Below, piece after piece: positions 8,203 through 15,376 of a stretch of 64,000 nucleotides of DNA. The position numbers and the translations under genes were made by a program. The stretch's first letter is position 1. Every line of letters starts with the position of its first letter. A model generated the notes under the pieces. That model was not told the DNA's origin and searched no databases. It saw only the letters and a list, made by a program, of their open reading frames with translations. The stretch is taken from contig CAZCZL010000002.1 of the NCBI GenBank assembly GCA_964503315.1, forward strand, positions 62,001 to 126,000, given 5' to 3'. This stretch comes from FEB-12 sp964503315 (GTDB lineage: Bacteria > Zixibacteria > MSB-5A5 > GN15 > FEB-12).

Positions 8203-9816
8203 ATGATCAGTCTCGACCTATTCAAAAAGAAGACTCCGGCAGCGGCGCAGATCCCCGATGATCAGCACTCGAAGCCGACCTATGTCGAGACGGCGATCTC
8301 ACCAAAACCAAGTTTTGGCCTCAAACGCAAGATCAGTGTTCATATCGATCAGACCGGTATTCAGTTTGGTTGCAGCGTCCAGCGTGGTAAGACGGTCAAG
8401 CTGCTGGATGCCCGCAAGCTGTACTTTTCCTCAAAAGATGAGTCAGAGTCTTCGCGCGTTGCGTTTGTGTCCGACTCGCTCTCACATTATGTGAATGAGC
8501 ATGGAGGACGTCGCGCGGAGATAGCGCTCACGGTTTCGGGACCGGAGACCGCGTTTCGCGTCTTTAACATCCCTGTTCTGGCTCCACGCGCGCTCGCTTC
8601 CGCGGTGCAATATGAAGCCAAACGGCAGGTCCCATTTCCGCCCAACGAATGCTATTTCGATTTTCGACCGGTCAGCAAGATACAGAGCGGTTCGCGAAAA
8701 TCTCTGAAGGTCGCCCTTCACGCCGCCACCAATCGCGCGATCGAGGAACGACTGGCCCCATTCCGGCACTTGGGTTACAACGTCGAACATATTTACCATA
8801 CGCACGACGTTATCGGCCAACTGCTGCGGTACCTTCCGAACTTCGCAGATGACCAGCACTATACCTTGATAAATATTGAGAAGACGCGGACGGAGATATC
8901 CTACTACCACGGCAGTAATCTCGAGTTTTACCATAACTGCTCAATTGGTTCATCTTTCCTGGCCCGCCGCTCGGACCCGACAGTGTACGAGTATTTCGCT
9001 GAATCACTGGCAGGCGAGATCCAGAATTCTTTGGACTTCTACACCGGTCAATACTCCGGGCTCTTCACGACGCGGATATACATCCATGGTGACCTGGCCT
9101 ATACGGATGAATTGCTCGAGATGCTCCACAATCGGTTTGGCTACGAGTTCCGGCGATTCCCAACAGAAACGCTCTCTGTGCAGGTCTCGGGTGACCGCGG
9201 GCGGCTTGAGGACCTGGCGGCCTGCTTGCCGGTGGTGGCATCAGCCTGCTGTTCGGTTGAGCTGGCCAATCTGATCCCGGCCGAATTGCTGGCGCAAGCC
9301 CGGTCGCGACAAATCGAGCGCTATGCGTTTCTTGGAGCCGCTGGATTGGCGGCTATCCTTTTGCTACTCTGGGCGACTGTGACCATGCAGGCCTCCGCGT
9401 CTGCCTCGCGCCTGGCGCAAATAAACAGCGAAATAACTGGATTTGAACAATCTTCTCTCTTTGCTACTTACAATGATCTCAAGCGCGAGATCGCCGCGGG
9501 AAACGGGTATTTGGAAAAGGTCAAGGCGGCGCCGTCCTATTTCAGCCTATTACTCAAGGAGCTTTCCAACGCGGTCCCCAGTTCGATGCAGTTGAGCAAT
9601 TTCAATTTCCAGGCCACTGAGCCAACGCAAAACCTGACCATGGACGGAATTATCGTCCAATCATCGTTGCCTCCCGAGGTGACATTGGCCGAGTTTGTTG
9701 AGACACTGCAGCGTTCGCCGCTCTTTGATTCTGTCAGCGTGCTTCGCTACACCAAGCGAATGGAAAATGGCCGCGCGATACTGAATTTCAGCGTAGCGAT
9801 GCGGGGTGTGAAGTGA
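8203..9816 (+). CDS. PilM-PilN fusion protein
   Basis: This 537-residue protein combines two subunits that are usually separate. Residues about 45-360 match the actin-fold cytoplasmic PilM/GspL domain (AVQYEAKRQVPFPPNECYFDF is the PilM signature region). A transmembrane helix follows at about 373-391. The 145 residues after it are PilN-like, with a coiled-coil stretch and then a small alpha/beta domain (FSLLLKELSNAVPSSMQLSNF). The arrangement resembles GspL of type II secretion. The phosphate-binding DIG motifs of PilM appear eroded: HIDQT near residue 48 and NIEKT near 226. ATP binding is therefore doubtful. It should anchor the alignment complex at the inner membrane. It overlaps pilO (GTGA). 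Confidence 0.85.
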   Translation: MISLDLFKKKTPAAAQIPDDQHSKPTYVETAISPKPSFGLKRKISVHIDQTGIQFGCSVQRGKTVKLLDARKLYFSSKDESESSRVAFVSDSLSHYVNEHGGRRAEIALTVSGPETAFRVFNIPVLAPRALASAVQYEAKRQVPFPPNECYFDFRPVSKIQSGSRKSLKVALHAATNRAIEERLAPFRHLGYNVEHIYHTHDVIGQLLRYLPNFADDQHYTLINIEKTRTEISYYHGSNLEFYHNCSIGSSFLARRSDPTVYEYFAESLAGEIQNSLDFYTGQYSGLFTTRIYIHGDLAYTDELLEMLHNRFGYEFRRFPTETLSVQVSGDRGRLEDLAACLPVVASACCSVELANLIPAELLAQARSRQIERYAFLGAAGLAAILLLLWATVTMQASASASRLAQINSEITGFEQSSLFATYNDLKREIAAGNGYLEKVKAAPSYFSLLLKELSNAVPSSMQLSNFNFQATEPTQNLTMDGIIVQSSLPPEVTLAEFVETLQRSPLFDSVSVLRYTKRMENGRAILNFSVAMRGVK

Positions 9817-10379
9817 CGCGAAGGACTTCCATTCTGATCGCGGTAGCGGTTCTCCTGATCGCCGGGTGGTTTGCTTTTCTGTATCTGCCGGCTTCGGGGA
9901 AACAAGCGAAAGTACGAACTGAGTTGAGGTCGGCTGAAGCCCAGCTGCGTGACTATGAATCAACTTTGGCGCAGGTGCCGGTCTTCATGGCTGCCCGATC
10001 CGAACTCCGCAAGAAGCTGCAATCCGTCAACTCGAGCCTTTACGCAAAGGAAGATCTGGTCGAGCTGTTTGACGAACTGGAGCGGAAGGCCGGCGCGTTC
10101 TCACTTCGCACGGTTGAGATAACGCCGCCGGTGGAAGAGCTGCTCCAGCTCAATAACTCCGTTCCAAGTGATGGTGAGCCACAAGTACTCAGTCTAAATA
10201 TCGTGCTCAAAGGGAACTACATAGATTTCGGGCGATTCGTAGAGGCGCTGGAGAATGCGCCCTATTTCAGGACAACCCAGAGTTGCATTATCACGCGTAT
10301 TCAGGACGGGAGCGATCAGGTGACGTATTCGCTCGGATTCAAGGCCTTGCTTGGCATGACAGTGGAGGGAGTGTCATGA
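9813..10379 (+). CDS. pilO: PilO-like alignment-complex protein
   Basis: This 188-residue bitopic inner-membrane protein has a short cytoplasmic tail, a transmembrane helix at about 7-25, a coiled coil (RSAEAQLRDYESTLAQVPVF), and a ferredoxin-like periplasmic domain. That domain includes LSLNIVLKGNYIDFGRFVEALENAP, the typical PilO/GspM-like core. It starts with GTG 9813, overlapping the TGA of the pilMN fusion. Its stop overlaps the ATG of pilP. Assignment rests on architecture and gene order more than on residue identity, as usual for PilO. Confidence 0.82.
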   Translation: MTRRTSILIAVAVLLIAGWFAFLYLPASGKQAKVRTELRSAEAQLRDYESTLAQVPVFMAARSELRKKLQSVNSSLYAKEDLVELFDELERKAGAFSLRTVEITPPVEELLQLNNSVPSDGEPQVLSLNIVLKGNYIDFGRFVEALENAPYFRTTQSCIITRIQDGSDQVTYSLGFKALLGMTVEGVS

Positions 10380-10855
10380 CCGAAGCTAAACGCAAGCAGA
10401 TGATGTACGGCATCCTGGTCGTGGCGGTGATCTGGGGAGCATGGAATCTTTCGCAGCCACGGCGAACACCACGTCCGGTTGAGACGCAGCCGGTTTCGCA
10501 GGAGGTCACGGTACAGGAACCGACCGTAGAGGCTTTGCCAAGTATCGACATGGCGGCGAAACGGAGCGAGCCGTGGGGGCGTGACCCGTTTACCGGAAAG
10601 GCCGCCAGACCCTCTTCCCCGCGCGAATCGAACAGCGCATCTGCTCGCATGAGTGAGAATAGTGCGCGCTCGGGCAAAGGGTGGTCGTTGACGGGCATAA
10701 TTGATAATGGGACGATGCCGTTTGCGTTCATCAATGGAAAGATGGTTAAAGTCGGAGATCTGATAGATCAGGCTCGCGTAGTCAGTATAGAGAAACAGAA
10801 AGTGACGCTGTCCTTGAACGGGAGCCAATTCGCCCTGAAAGTTAACAAAGGTTGA
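10376..10855 (+). CDS. PilP/GspC-like inner-membrane protein linking to the secretin
   Basis: This 159-residue protein starts at ATG 10376, with GGAGG 8 nt upstream and an ATGA overlap with pilO; the longer upstream frame is rejected. It has an N-terminal transmembrane helix (about 9-22) and a Pro/Gln-rich linker. WGRDPF, a hallmark of PilP/GspC-type proteins, is near residue 62. The C-terminal beta domain contains LTGIIDNGTMPFAFINGKMVKVGD, like the homology region of GspC/PilP that contacts the secretin. It has no lipobox, unlike proteobacterial PilP, so it is membrane-anchored by the helix. Confidence 0.8.
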   Translation: MTEAKRKQMMYGILVVAVIWGAWNLSQPRRTPRPVETQPVSQEVTVQEPTVEALPSIDMAAKRSEPWGRDPFTGKAARPSSPRESNSASARMSENSARSGKGWSLTGIIDNGTMPFAFINGKMVKVGDLIDQARVVSIEKQKVTLSLNGSQFALKVNKG

Positions 10856-10859
10856 GTAT

Positions 10860-12155
10860 ATGAAGACGTTCGTGATCCTCGCATTGGTGCTGGCCGTTGG
10901 CTGCACATCTATGGCCGCTCCGCTTGATTCGGGTCAGCGACTCACTCTGTCGCTCGAGTCTGTGCCGTTGGCGAAAGTACTCAGTATGATCGCGGCGCAG
11001 AACAAGCTCAACCTGGTCATGAGCGATGATATTGAGGGCGAAATATCGCTGCAGCTTGAGGATGTCGACCTCAAGACAGCTCTTGACGCTATATTGACCT
11101 CGAATGGGTTTGCCTACGTCGTACGGGAAAATGTCGTGGTAGTGACCTCAGCCGAGAAAGCCTCGGCGGATATACTTGCTTCGCGAGTTATCCGGCTCAA
11201 TTATGTCGATCCGGTGACGGTAAAGGCGGCACTCGATTCGCGCAAGTCATCCAAAGGGCAGGTCATTATTCTCGACAAGGTTTTGACCGATAATACCAGT
11301 TCCTCCTCCGGTGGCGGCTCGTCAACGTATCGGCCCAATCGGATTTTAATCACGGACTATCCGTCGGTTATTGAGGATCTGGCCGCATTGGTGGCCGAGA
11401 TAGATATCCCGGAGCGTATTGTGCAGATAGAAGCCCGCATTGTTGAGACCAAATTGAGCGATGAGACGCGGCTTGGGTTCTCGTGGCCGACTTCAATGTC
11501 CGCAAAGATCGCAGGAGCCAGCGATGGGACCAGCACCGGCACGGATGAAGCAACAACATCGACCAGCGCTCTCGGCTCGATGAGTCTGGAAGACGGTCAA
11601 TGGACCTGGGGAACGCTCTCGGTGAACCAGTTGTCAGCGGTGCTCGATATGCTGGACCAGAATGGCAACAGCAAGTTGTTGTCCGATCCTCGCATCACGA
11701 CGGTCGAGAATCATGAGGCGGAGATAAAGATAGCGACGGTCATCCCAATCCAGACGATCAACCGCTTCACCGAGGCAGCGGCTACGCAGGATATAGTGAC
11801 CTTTCAGGATTTCGAAGTCGGAATCTCGCTGAAAGTTACGCCGCGGATCAACGGGGATGGGAATATCACACTGGATGTCGAACCAATCGTGGAAGATATC
11901 ATCGGCTACAGTGGCCCGACTGGCAATCAGAAGCCGATCACCGCAACTCGGTCAATCAAGACACGCATAACGGTCAAAGAGGGAGAAACGGCCGCGTTGG
12001 GTGGATTACTAAAAGAAGACGTGATCGAGTCGACACAGCGGGTCCCCTTCCTGGGACATATTCCGCTATTGGGAAAAGCGCTCTTCACGAACAAATCTCA
12101 CGAGAAGTCGACCACGGACCTGATCATTCTCATCACGCCCAGACTGCTCAAGTGA
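10860..12155 (+). CDS. Secretin (PilQ/GspD family), compact form
   Basis: This 431-residue protein forms the gated outer-membrane ring through which the pilus or pseudopilus acts. The signal peptide (MKTFVILALVLAVGC) contains a cysteine in a poor lipobox context (AVGC). An STN domain follows (about 25-95, LTLSLESVPLAKVLSMIAAQ), then one secretin N-type domain (about 105-195), then the secretin core. The core includes LLSDPRITTVENHEAEI, VKEGETAALGGLL and RVPFLGHIPLLGKALF, and the protein ends DLIILITPRLLK. It is much shorter than PilQ (about 700 residues): it lacks AMIN domains and one N domain. It is the last gene of the operon, and its stop is 1 bp from the convergent MauE-like gene. Confidence 0.9.
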   Translation: MKTFVILALVLAVGCTSMAAPLDSGQRLTLSLESVPLAKVLSMIAAQNKLNLVMSDDIEGEISLQLEDVDLKTALDAILTSNGFAYVVRENVVVVTSAEKASADILASRVIRLNYVDPVTVKAALDSRKSSKGQVIILDKVLTDNTSSSSGGGSSTYRPNRILITDYPSVIEDLAALVAEIDIPERIVQIEARIVETKLSDETRLGFSWPTSMSAKIAGASDGTSTGTDEATTSTSALGSMSLEDGQWTWGTLSVNQLSAVLDMLDQNGNSKLLSDPRITTVENHEAEIKIATVIPIQTINRFTEAAATQDIVTFQDFEVGISLKVTPRINGDGNITLDVEPIVEDIIGYSGPTGNQKPITATRSIKTRITVKEGETAALGGLLKEDVIESTQRVPFLGHIPLLGKALFTNKSHEKSTTDLIILITPRLLK

Positions 12156-12156
12156 A

Positions 12157-12600
12157 CTAGTCTGGGCAGACATGCCAGCGTTTAGACTTGCTGATCATCA
12201 TCTGAATGATGAACAGCATCGCGAAGAGATCAAATATCAGCGATTTCCAGGCGGAACCGGTCGCTCCCTGAGACGCCTTAAAGCATCCGCAGTCAATATC
12301 GATCCCGCGCACGATGGTTGAGGCCAACGCGATTATGAAGACCACCATCATGATCGCCGACCAGACTTTGGCCCCTTCGTAGAAGATACCCAGAATCAAG
12401 GCAAGCCCGCAGAACAGCTCCAGCCACGGCAGTATGATCGCAATCAGGTTGATCAAGTAGCCTGGCACGAGGTGGTAGTACCAGATCGATTTGGCGAACG
12501 ACGCCGGCTCGATGATCTTGTAGAAAGAAGCGTATATCAGCATGACGCCGATGACCAGCCTCGAGAGCATGGTCAGATAGTCATTGTGTACTATTCGCAT
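12157..12600 (-). CDS. MauE/DoxX-family membrane protein
   Basis: This 147-residue protein has four predicted membrane helices (about 8-25, 47-69, 77-97, 120-137). The RLVIGVMLIYASFYKI start and the following PWLELFCGLALILG are typical of the DoxX/MauE superfamily. A DCGCF motif follows helix three; paired cysteines at this place are characteristic of MauE-like proteins, which are thought to serve thiol-disulphide exchange across the membrane. It overlaps the rhodanese gene by 10 bp, so the two are almost certainly co-translated. This supports a shared periplasmic sulphur or thiol function, which is inference. Confidence 0.8.
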   Translation of the reverse strand: MRIVHNDYLTMLSRLVIGVMLIYASFYKIIEPASFAKSIWYYHLVPGYLINLIAIILPWLELFCGLALILGIFYEGAKVWSAIMMVVFIIALASTIVRGIDIDCGCFKASQGATGSAWKSLIFDLFAMLFIIQMMISKSKRWHVCPD

Positions 12601-13106
12601 TGCTTCCTCCGCTCGACCTCAAGTCCAAACTTCTCCCACTCTCTCGCCCCGCCGAAAAAGATCGCGATATTGGTGTACCCCTGCATCTGGAAATTGCGGC
12701 CCAGGTGGAGCGAAAGATCACACTCTTCTCCCGAGCAGAAAACGATCAGCATTTTGTCCTTGGAGACAGCCAGTACGGAATCGAAATACTTGCCGACATC
12801 TCCTTCTGGGATCATCTCAAACGGCAGGTTGACGGATCCGGGAATGGTGCCGCATTCGAAATCCCCCGGATTGCGGGCATCGACAAACAGCGCTTGTCCG
12901 GCCGCGTGCTCCATTTGCGCGACATTGATGTCGATAAACGGCGGGTCATTCGGTTCGGCGGTCGGCGGGACGATGGGACCCTCGGAATTCGAGAGATCCC
13001 GATATTTGCCTATCAGGTCGACTCCATTCGGCGAGATTGCGTTCACACCGATACTGACCACTCCTGAGATGAGCAGCAGAACTATGACTTGGCGAAAGGA
13101 TTTCAA
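12591..13106 (-). CDS. Membrane-anchored rhodanese-like protein
   Basis: This 171-residue protein has an N-terminal hydrophobic segment (about 8-24) followed by a linker and one rhodanese domain (about 55-165). The domain shows FVDARNPGDFECGTIPGSVNLP and the active-site loop CSGEEC, so the persulphide cysteine is present, with a second cysteine five residues later. WEKFGLEV closes the domain. The orientation suggests a periplasmic catalytic domain. It is coupled to the MauE-like gene downstream, pointing to electron or sulphur transfer through the membrane partner. The sulphur acceptor is unknown. Confidence 0.85.
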   Translation of the reverse strand: MKSFRQVIVLLLISGVVSIGVNAISPNGVDLIGKYRDLSNSEGPIVPPTAEPNDPPFIDINVAQMEHAAGQALFVDARNPGDFECGTIPGSVNLPFEMIPEGDVGKYFDSVLAVSKDKMLIVFCSGEECDLSLHLGRNFQMQGYTNIAIFFGGAREWEKFGLEVERRKQCE

Positions 13107-13132
13107 GATTATTTGCTCCGTTTGGTTTGGAG

Positions 13133-13138
13133 ATTATA
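13133..13138 (-). promoter_or_regulatory. Candidate -10 box for the rhodanese-MauE pair
   Basis: TATAAT reads on the minus strand 27 bp upstream of the rhodanese ATG (13106). The matching -35 is poor (CGAACC at 17 nt), so this may be an activated promoter. Confidence 0.4.
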
Positions 13139-13168
13139 CCCGGTCTTCAGTATCTGGTTCGGCCCGAT

Positions 13169-13912
13169 TTAATGGACATGCTCGAATCCAAAGCCAATAA
13201 GTGCCATGACCAAGAGCCCGATCACCAGCAAGGCTAGATTCTGCCACCGCTTCGATTTGGAGTGGAAGACTTCCGGCAGGAGGTCTGCCGTAGCTACGTA
13301 CAGGAATGTTCCGGTCATACATCCGACAATTATCGAGTAAGTCTGCTCAGAGCTGTGCTCGACCAGGGGAGCAAAAAGCAGCGCCCCAATGGGGGGCATC
13401 GCCGCAAAAAGGGCGAGTAAACCGAGCACCGAGCTCTTCTTTATCCTCGCCAGGGAGAGCAACGATCCAACTGAGAAGGCCGCCGGCAGATGATGAGCCA
13501 GTATCGAGTAGAAAACGGTCCGTCCAAGGTGCGGGTCCACCGAGGTCACGCTCATACCCAAACCATCGATCAACGAATGGACAGACAACCCGATGAAGGC
13601 GGCAATCGAGATGACTTTGTGGCTGTGTACCTCTCCGGTTCCACCCCGACTAAAGAGAAACTTTTCGACGAAAAGGATCAGTAGGTACCCTGCCAGTATG
13701 GCGATACCCACAGTCTCCCGGTGGTCAACTTCCATCGCTTCGGGTAGCAGCTCGAAGAAGACGGCTCCCAAGAAGACTCCCGCACCAAATGAAATGAAAA
13801 GATGGAGCCATTCATCGGACCACTTCCTCACCAATGTGAGGGCGCCGAAGAGAAACGCGGCGACGAAGAGAATAGCAGAATAGAGTACGAGCGTGTTGTT
13901 CACGGTCGCCAA
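13169..13912 (-). CDS. ZIP-family divalent metal transporter
   Basis: This 247-residue protein has about eight membrane helices and belongs to the ZIP (Zrt/Irt-like) family, which brings zinc or other divalent ions into the cytoplasm. The metal site of helix 4 is present as HSLIDGLGMS. Helix 5 reads AHHLPAAFSVG, where the family consensus is HHxPE, so one ligand position is Ala instead of Glu. A short His-containing loop (TGEVHSHKV) lies between helices 3 and 4. Helix 8 ends in FEHVH. Length is normal. Its neighbours do not tell the substrate. Confidence 0.85.
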   Translation of the reverse strand: MATVNNTLVLYSAILFVAAFLFGALTLVRKWSDEWLHLFISFGAGVFLGAVFFELLPEAMEVDHRETVGIAILAGYLLILFVEKFLFSRGGTGEVHSHKVISIAAFIGLSVHSLIDGLGMSVTSVDPHLGRTVFYSILAHHLPAAFSVGSLLSLARIKKSSVLGLLALFAAMPPIGALLFAPLVEHSSEQTYSIIVGCMTGTFLYVATADLLPEVFHSKSKRWQNLALLVIGLLVMALIGFGFEHVH

Positions 13913-13957
13913 TCAAGGCGCCGAATTCAGCATAGTCAAGTGAAAATCAAAGGGTTA

Positions 13958-13989
13958 GCAAAACAAAAGGGCCGGCAATAGACCGGCCC
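13958..13989 (-). terminator. Rho-independent terminator after the small frameshifted gene
   Basis: On the minus strand GGGCCGG pairs with CCGGCCC across a 7-nt loop, followed by TTTTGTTTTG. It sits 33 bp past the stop of the 14023-14237 gene. Confidence 0.75.
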
Positions 13990-14022
13990 ATAACTTTGTC
14001 GACCATGAAGGTCAGCTCTGTG

Positions 14023-14237
14023 CTACTGGCAGCTCAGGTACTGAACCACTCGGGTCTTCCCGATCAGGCGGATGCTCTGTCCTCCATTCTCGAGTTGACC
14101 AAGACATAATTCCCTTTAAGAATGTTTCCCACGACCCGCGCGAACTTGCCAGGGGCAAGTACCTGCAAGCTGTAGGAATGCCAGCAATCCTTTTTGCCGA
14201 CGGCGGCAAACACTTCGGCTTCTTTTCTCTTTGGCAT
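14023..14237 (-). pseudogene. Small hypothetical protein gene with a one-base frameshift
   Basis: ATG 14237 has GGGAG 7 nt upstream. The first frame gives 57 residues (MPKRKEAEVFAAVGKKDCWH, then SYSLQVLAPGKFARVVGNIL and KGNYVLVN) and stops at 14064. A second frame continues from about 14096 with LENGGQSIRLIGKTRVVQYL and SCQ, stopping at 14023, just before a good terminator. The two parts join as one 71-residue beta-rich protein if a single base is restored near 14090-14096 (AACTCGAG read as AACCTCGAG). The total span of 215 nt is one short of 72 codons. It could be a sequencing error, a recent lesion or a real frameshift site. I do not recognise the family. Confidence 0.6.
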
Positions 14238-14432
14238 GTGCAACTCCCTATTCTTTCGTCCCCTCTACTTTGAAGTAGTTACCCAAATAGGACAGTAGAT
14301 TGCAGTGAAAGTAAGGGATGCCGTCTACTGACTGTTACCACCTCCTTCGGATTGCAAACTCTATAGGCCACCAAAGTCTATTTTAGCAACGTAGTGTCTC
14401 TATTAATAGGGGGCGTTTTGACATACAGCACC
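14238..14432. promoter_or_regulatory. Intergenic region upstream of the small gene, with two dyads
   Basis: This 195-bp gap holds no convincing gene. It contains a 6-2-6 dyad CTACTTTGAAGTAG (14265-14278) and a palindrome CTATTAATAG (14400-14409). On the minus strand there is a near-perfect Shine-Dalgarno (GAAGGAGGTGGTAAC, about 14336-14350), followed only by a GTG-initiated frame of 20 codons. It probably carries the promoter and leader of the 14237 gene. Confidence 0.35.
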
Positions 14433-14738
14433 CTATCGCAGTTTTTCGTGTAATTTATTGAATGCCCTTGTCTTATAAATGTGCACAACCTGCTGGGTGA
14501 CCCCCAGTTGGGCAGCGATTTCGCGCTCGGTGCATCCTATAAGATGAAGTTTCAGGACTTGTTTCTGGCGCGGAGAAAGTGAGTGATTCACATGCCAGGT
14601 GAATTTGGCGAGGAGCTCCGCCCGGCGCTTTTCGTCCATCGCCACATAGTAGCCATTGGCATAGATAGAGTCCTCGTTCGCCTTGGATTCGACGAACAGT
14701 CGCTCAACCAGAGCTTCGGGAATCTTCCTGCTTGGCAC
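14433..14738 (-). CDS. Sigma70 region 4-type helix-turn-helix protein
   Basis: This 101-residue protein starts at GTG 14738, with GAGG 7 nt upstream. The C-terminal half is a sigma70 region 4/LuxR-like helix-turn-helix: LSPRQKQVLKLHLIGCTERE, IAAQLGVTQQVVHIYKTRAF. The N-terminal half (about 50 residues) has no recognised domain and no sigma region 2, so it cannot act as a complete sigma factor. It is a small DNA-binding regulator. It follows the coiled-coil protein gene by 21 bp and may be the last gene of the run starting at 20507. Confidence 0.75.
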   Translation of the reverse strand: MPSRKIPEALVERLFVESKANEDSIYANGYYVAMDEKRRAELLAKFTWHVNHSLSPRQKQVLKLHLIGCTEREIAAQLGVTQQVVHIYKTRAFNKLHEKLR

Positions 14739-14759
14739 GTTCCAGCCTCGCGAGTTGGG

Positions 14760-15296
14760 CTATTGCTTCACGCTATCACTCTGCCTGATCTTGTCCAGCT
14801 CCGCCAACGTGATCGAGAATCTCTTCGCGGTTTCGTCGCGGAGTTCATTAAGCGCCACTTTGCGCTCATAGTCGGAGAGGTCTTTCGGCAGATCATTCAA
14901 TCGTCGTTTGTAGTAATCAAGTATCTGGGTATGATTCAATTTTGCCTGCGTCGACGCAGGCTTGGTTGCGGTCTTGGTGGACTTGGTCGAACGGGCCTTC
15001 TGCTTCAGCGTGGTGATCTCGGAGTCCTTTTGGGCCAACAGACCTTCGAGTGAGTCTGACTGCTCGCCATAATAGGAACGGGTCGCCTCGAGAGAATCGC
15101 GGTAGCGCTGAATCGCATCGTTCATCGCGCCGGAGACGGAGTCGGCGCGTTTGGTAGCCTCGACAGACTCCTTGCTCCCCTTCTCATATCCAGAGTCGTA
15201 GCGCTGCTGGAGTTTCGCGTGCGACCTCATTGAGGAGACATAGCTTATGCCGACGAGCAGGATCAACAGGACAAAGGCGAGGGCGAGCTTTTTCAT
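14760..15296 (-). CDS. Membrane-anchored coiled-coil protein
   Basis: This 178-residue protein starts at ATG 15296 (MKKLALAFVLLILLVGISYV), a signal-anchor helix. The frame is open to 15548 but the extension overlaps the flippase gene in another frame. A charged coiled coil follows (about 25-110, with SMRSHAKLQQRYDSGYEKGS and DSLEGLLAQKDSEITTLKQK). A Thr/Ser/Lys-rich linker and a helical C-terminal region (YYKRRLNDLPKDLSDYERKV) complete it. I do not recognise a family. It lies after the glycosyltransferase-flippase run and before the helix-turn-helix gene. Confidence 0.7.
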   Translation of the reverse strand: MKKLALAFVLLILLVGISYVSSMRSHAKLQQRYDSGYEKGSKESVEATKRADSVSGAMNDAIQRYRDSLEATRSYYGEQSDSLEGLLAQKDSEITTLKQKARSTKSTKTATKPASTQAKLNHTQILDYYKRRLNDLPKDLSDYERKVALNELRDETAKRFSITLAELDKIRQSDSVKQ

Positions 15297-15376
15297 GGCA
15301 GTACTTTTCTCTACTGCCGGAGTTTCCGGAAACCGGGAGAAAGTGTCAAGTTTGAACTTGGCGAGCGCCCGAAATG

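Noticed and set aside
12150..12162. Overlapping terminator between the secretin and MauE genes
   Set aside because: The two stops are one base apart and no hairpin with a U-tract is visible on either strand here.
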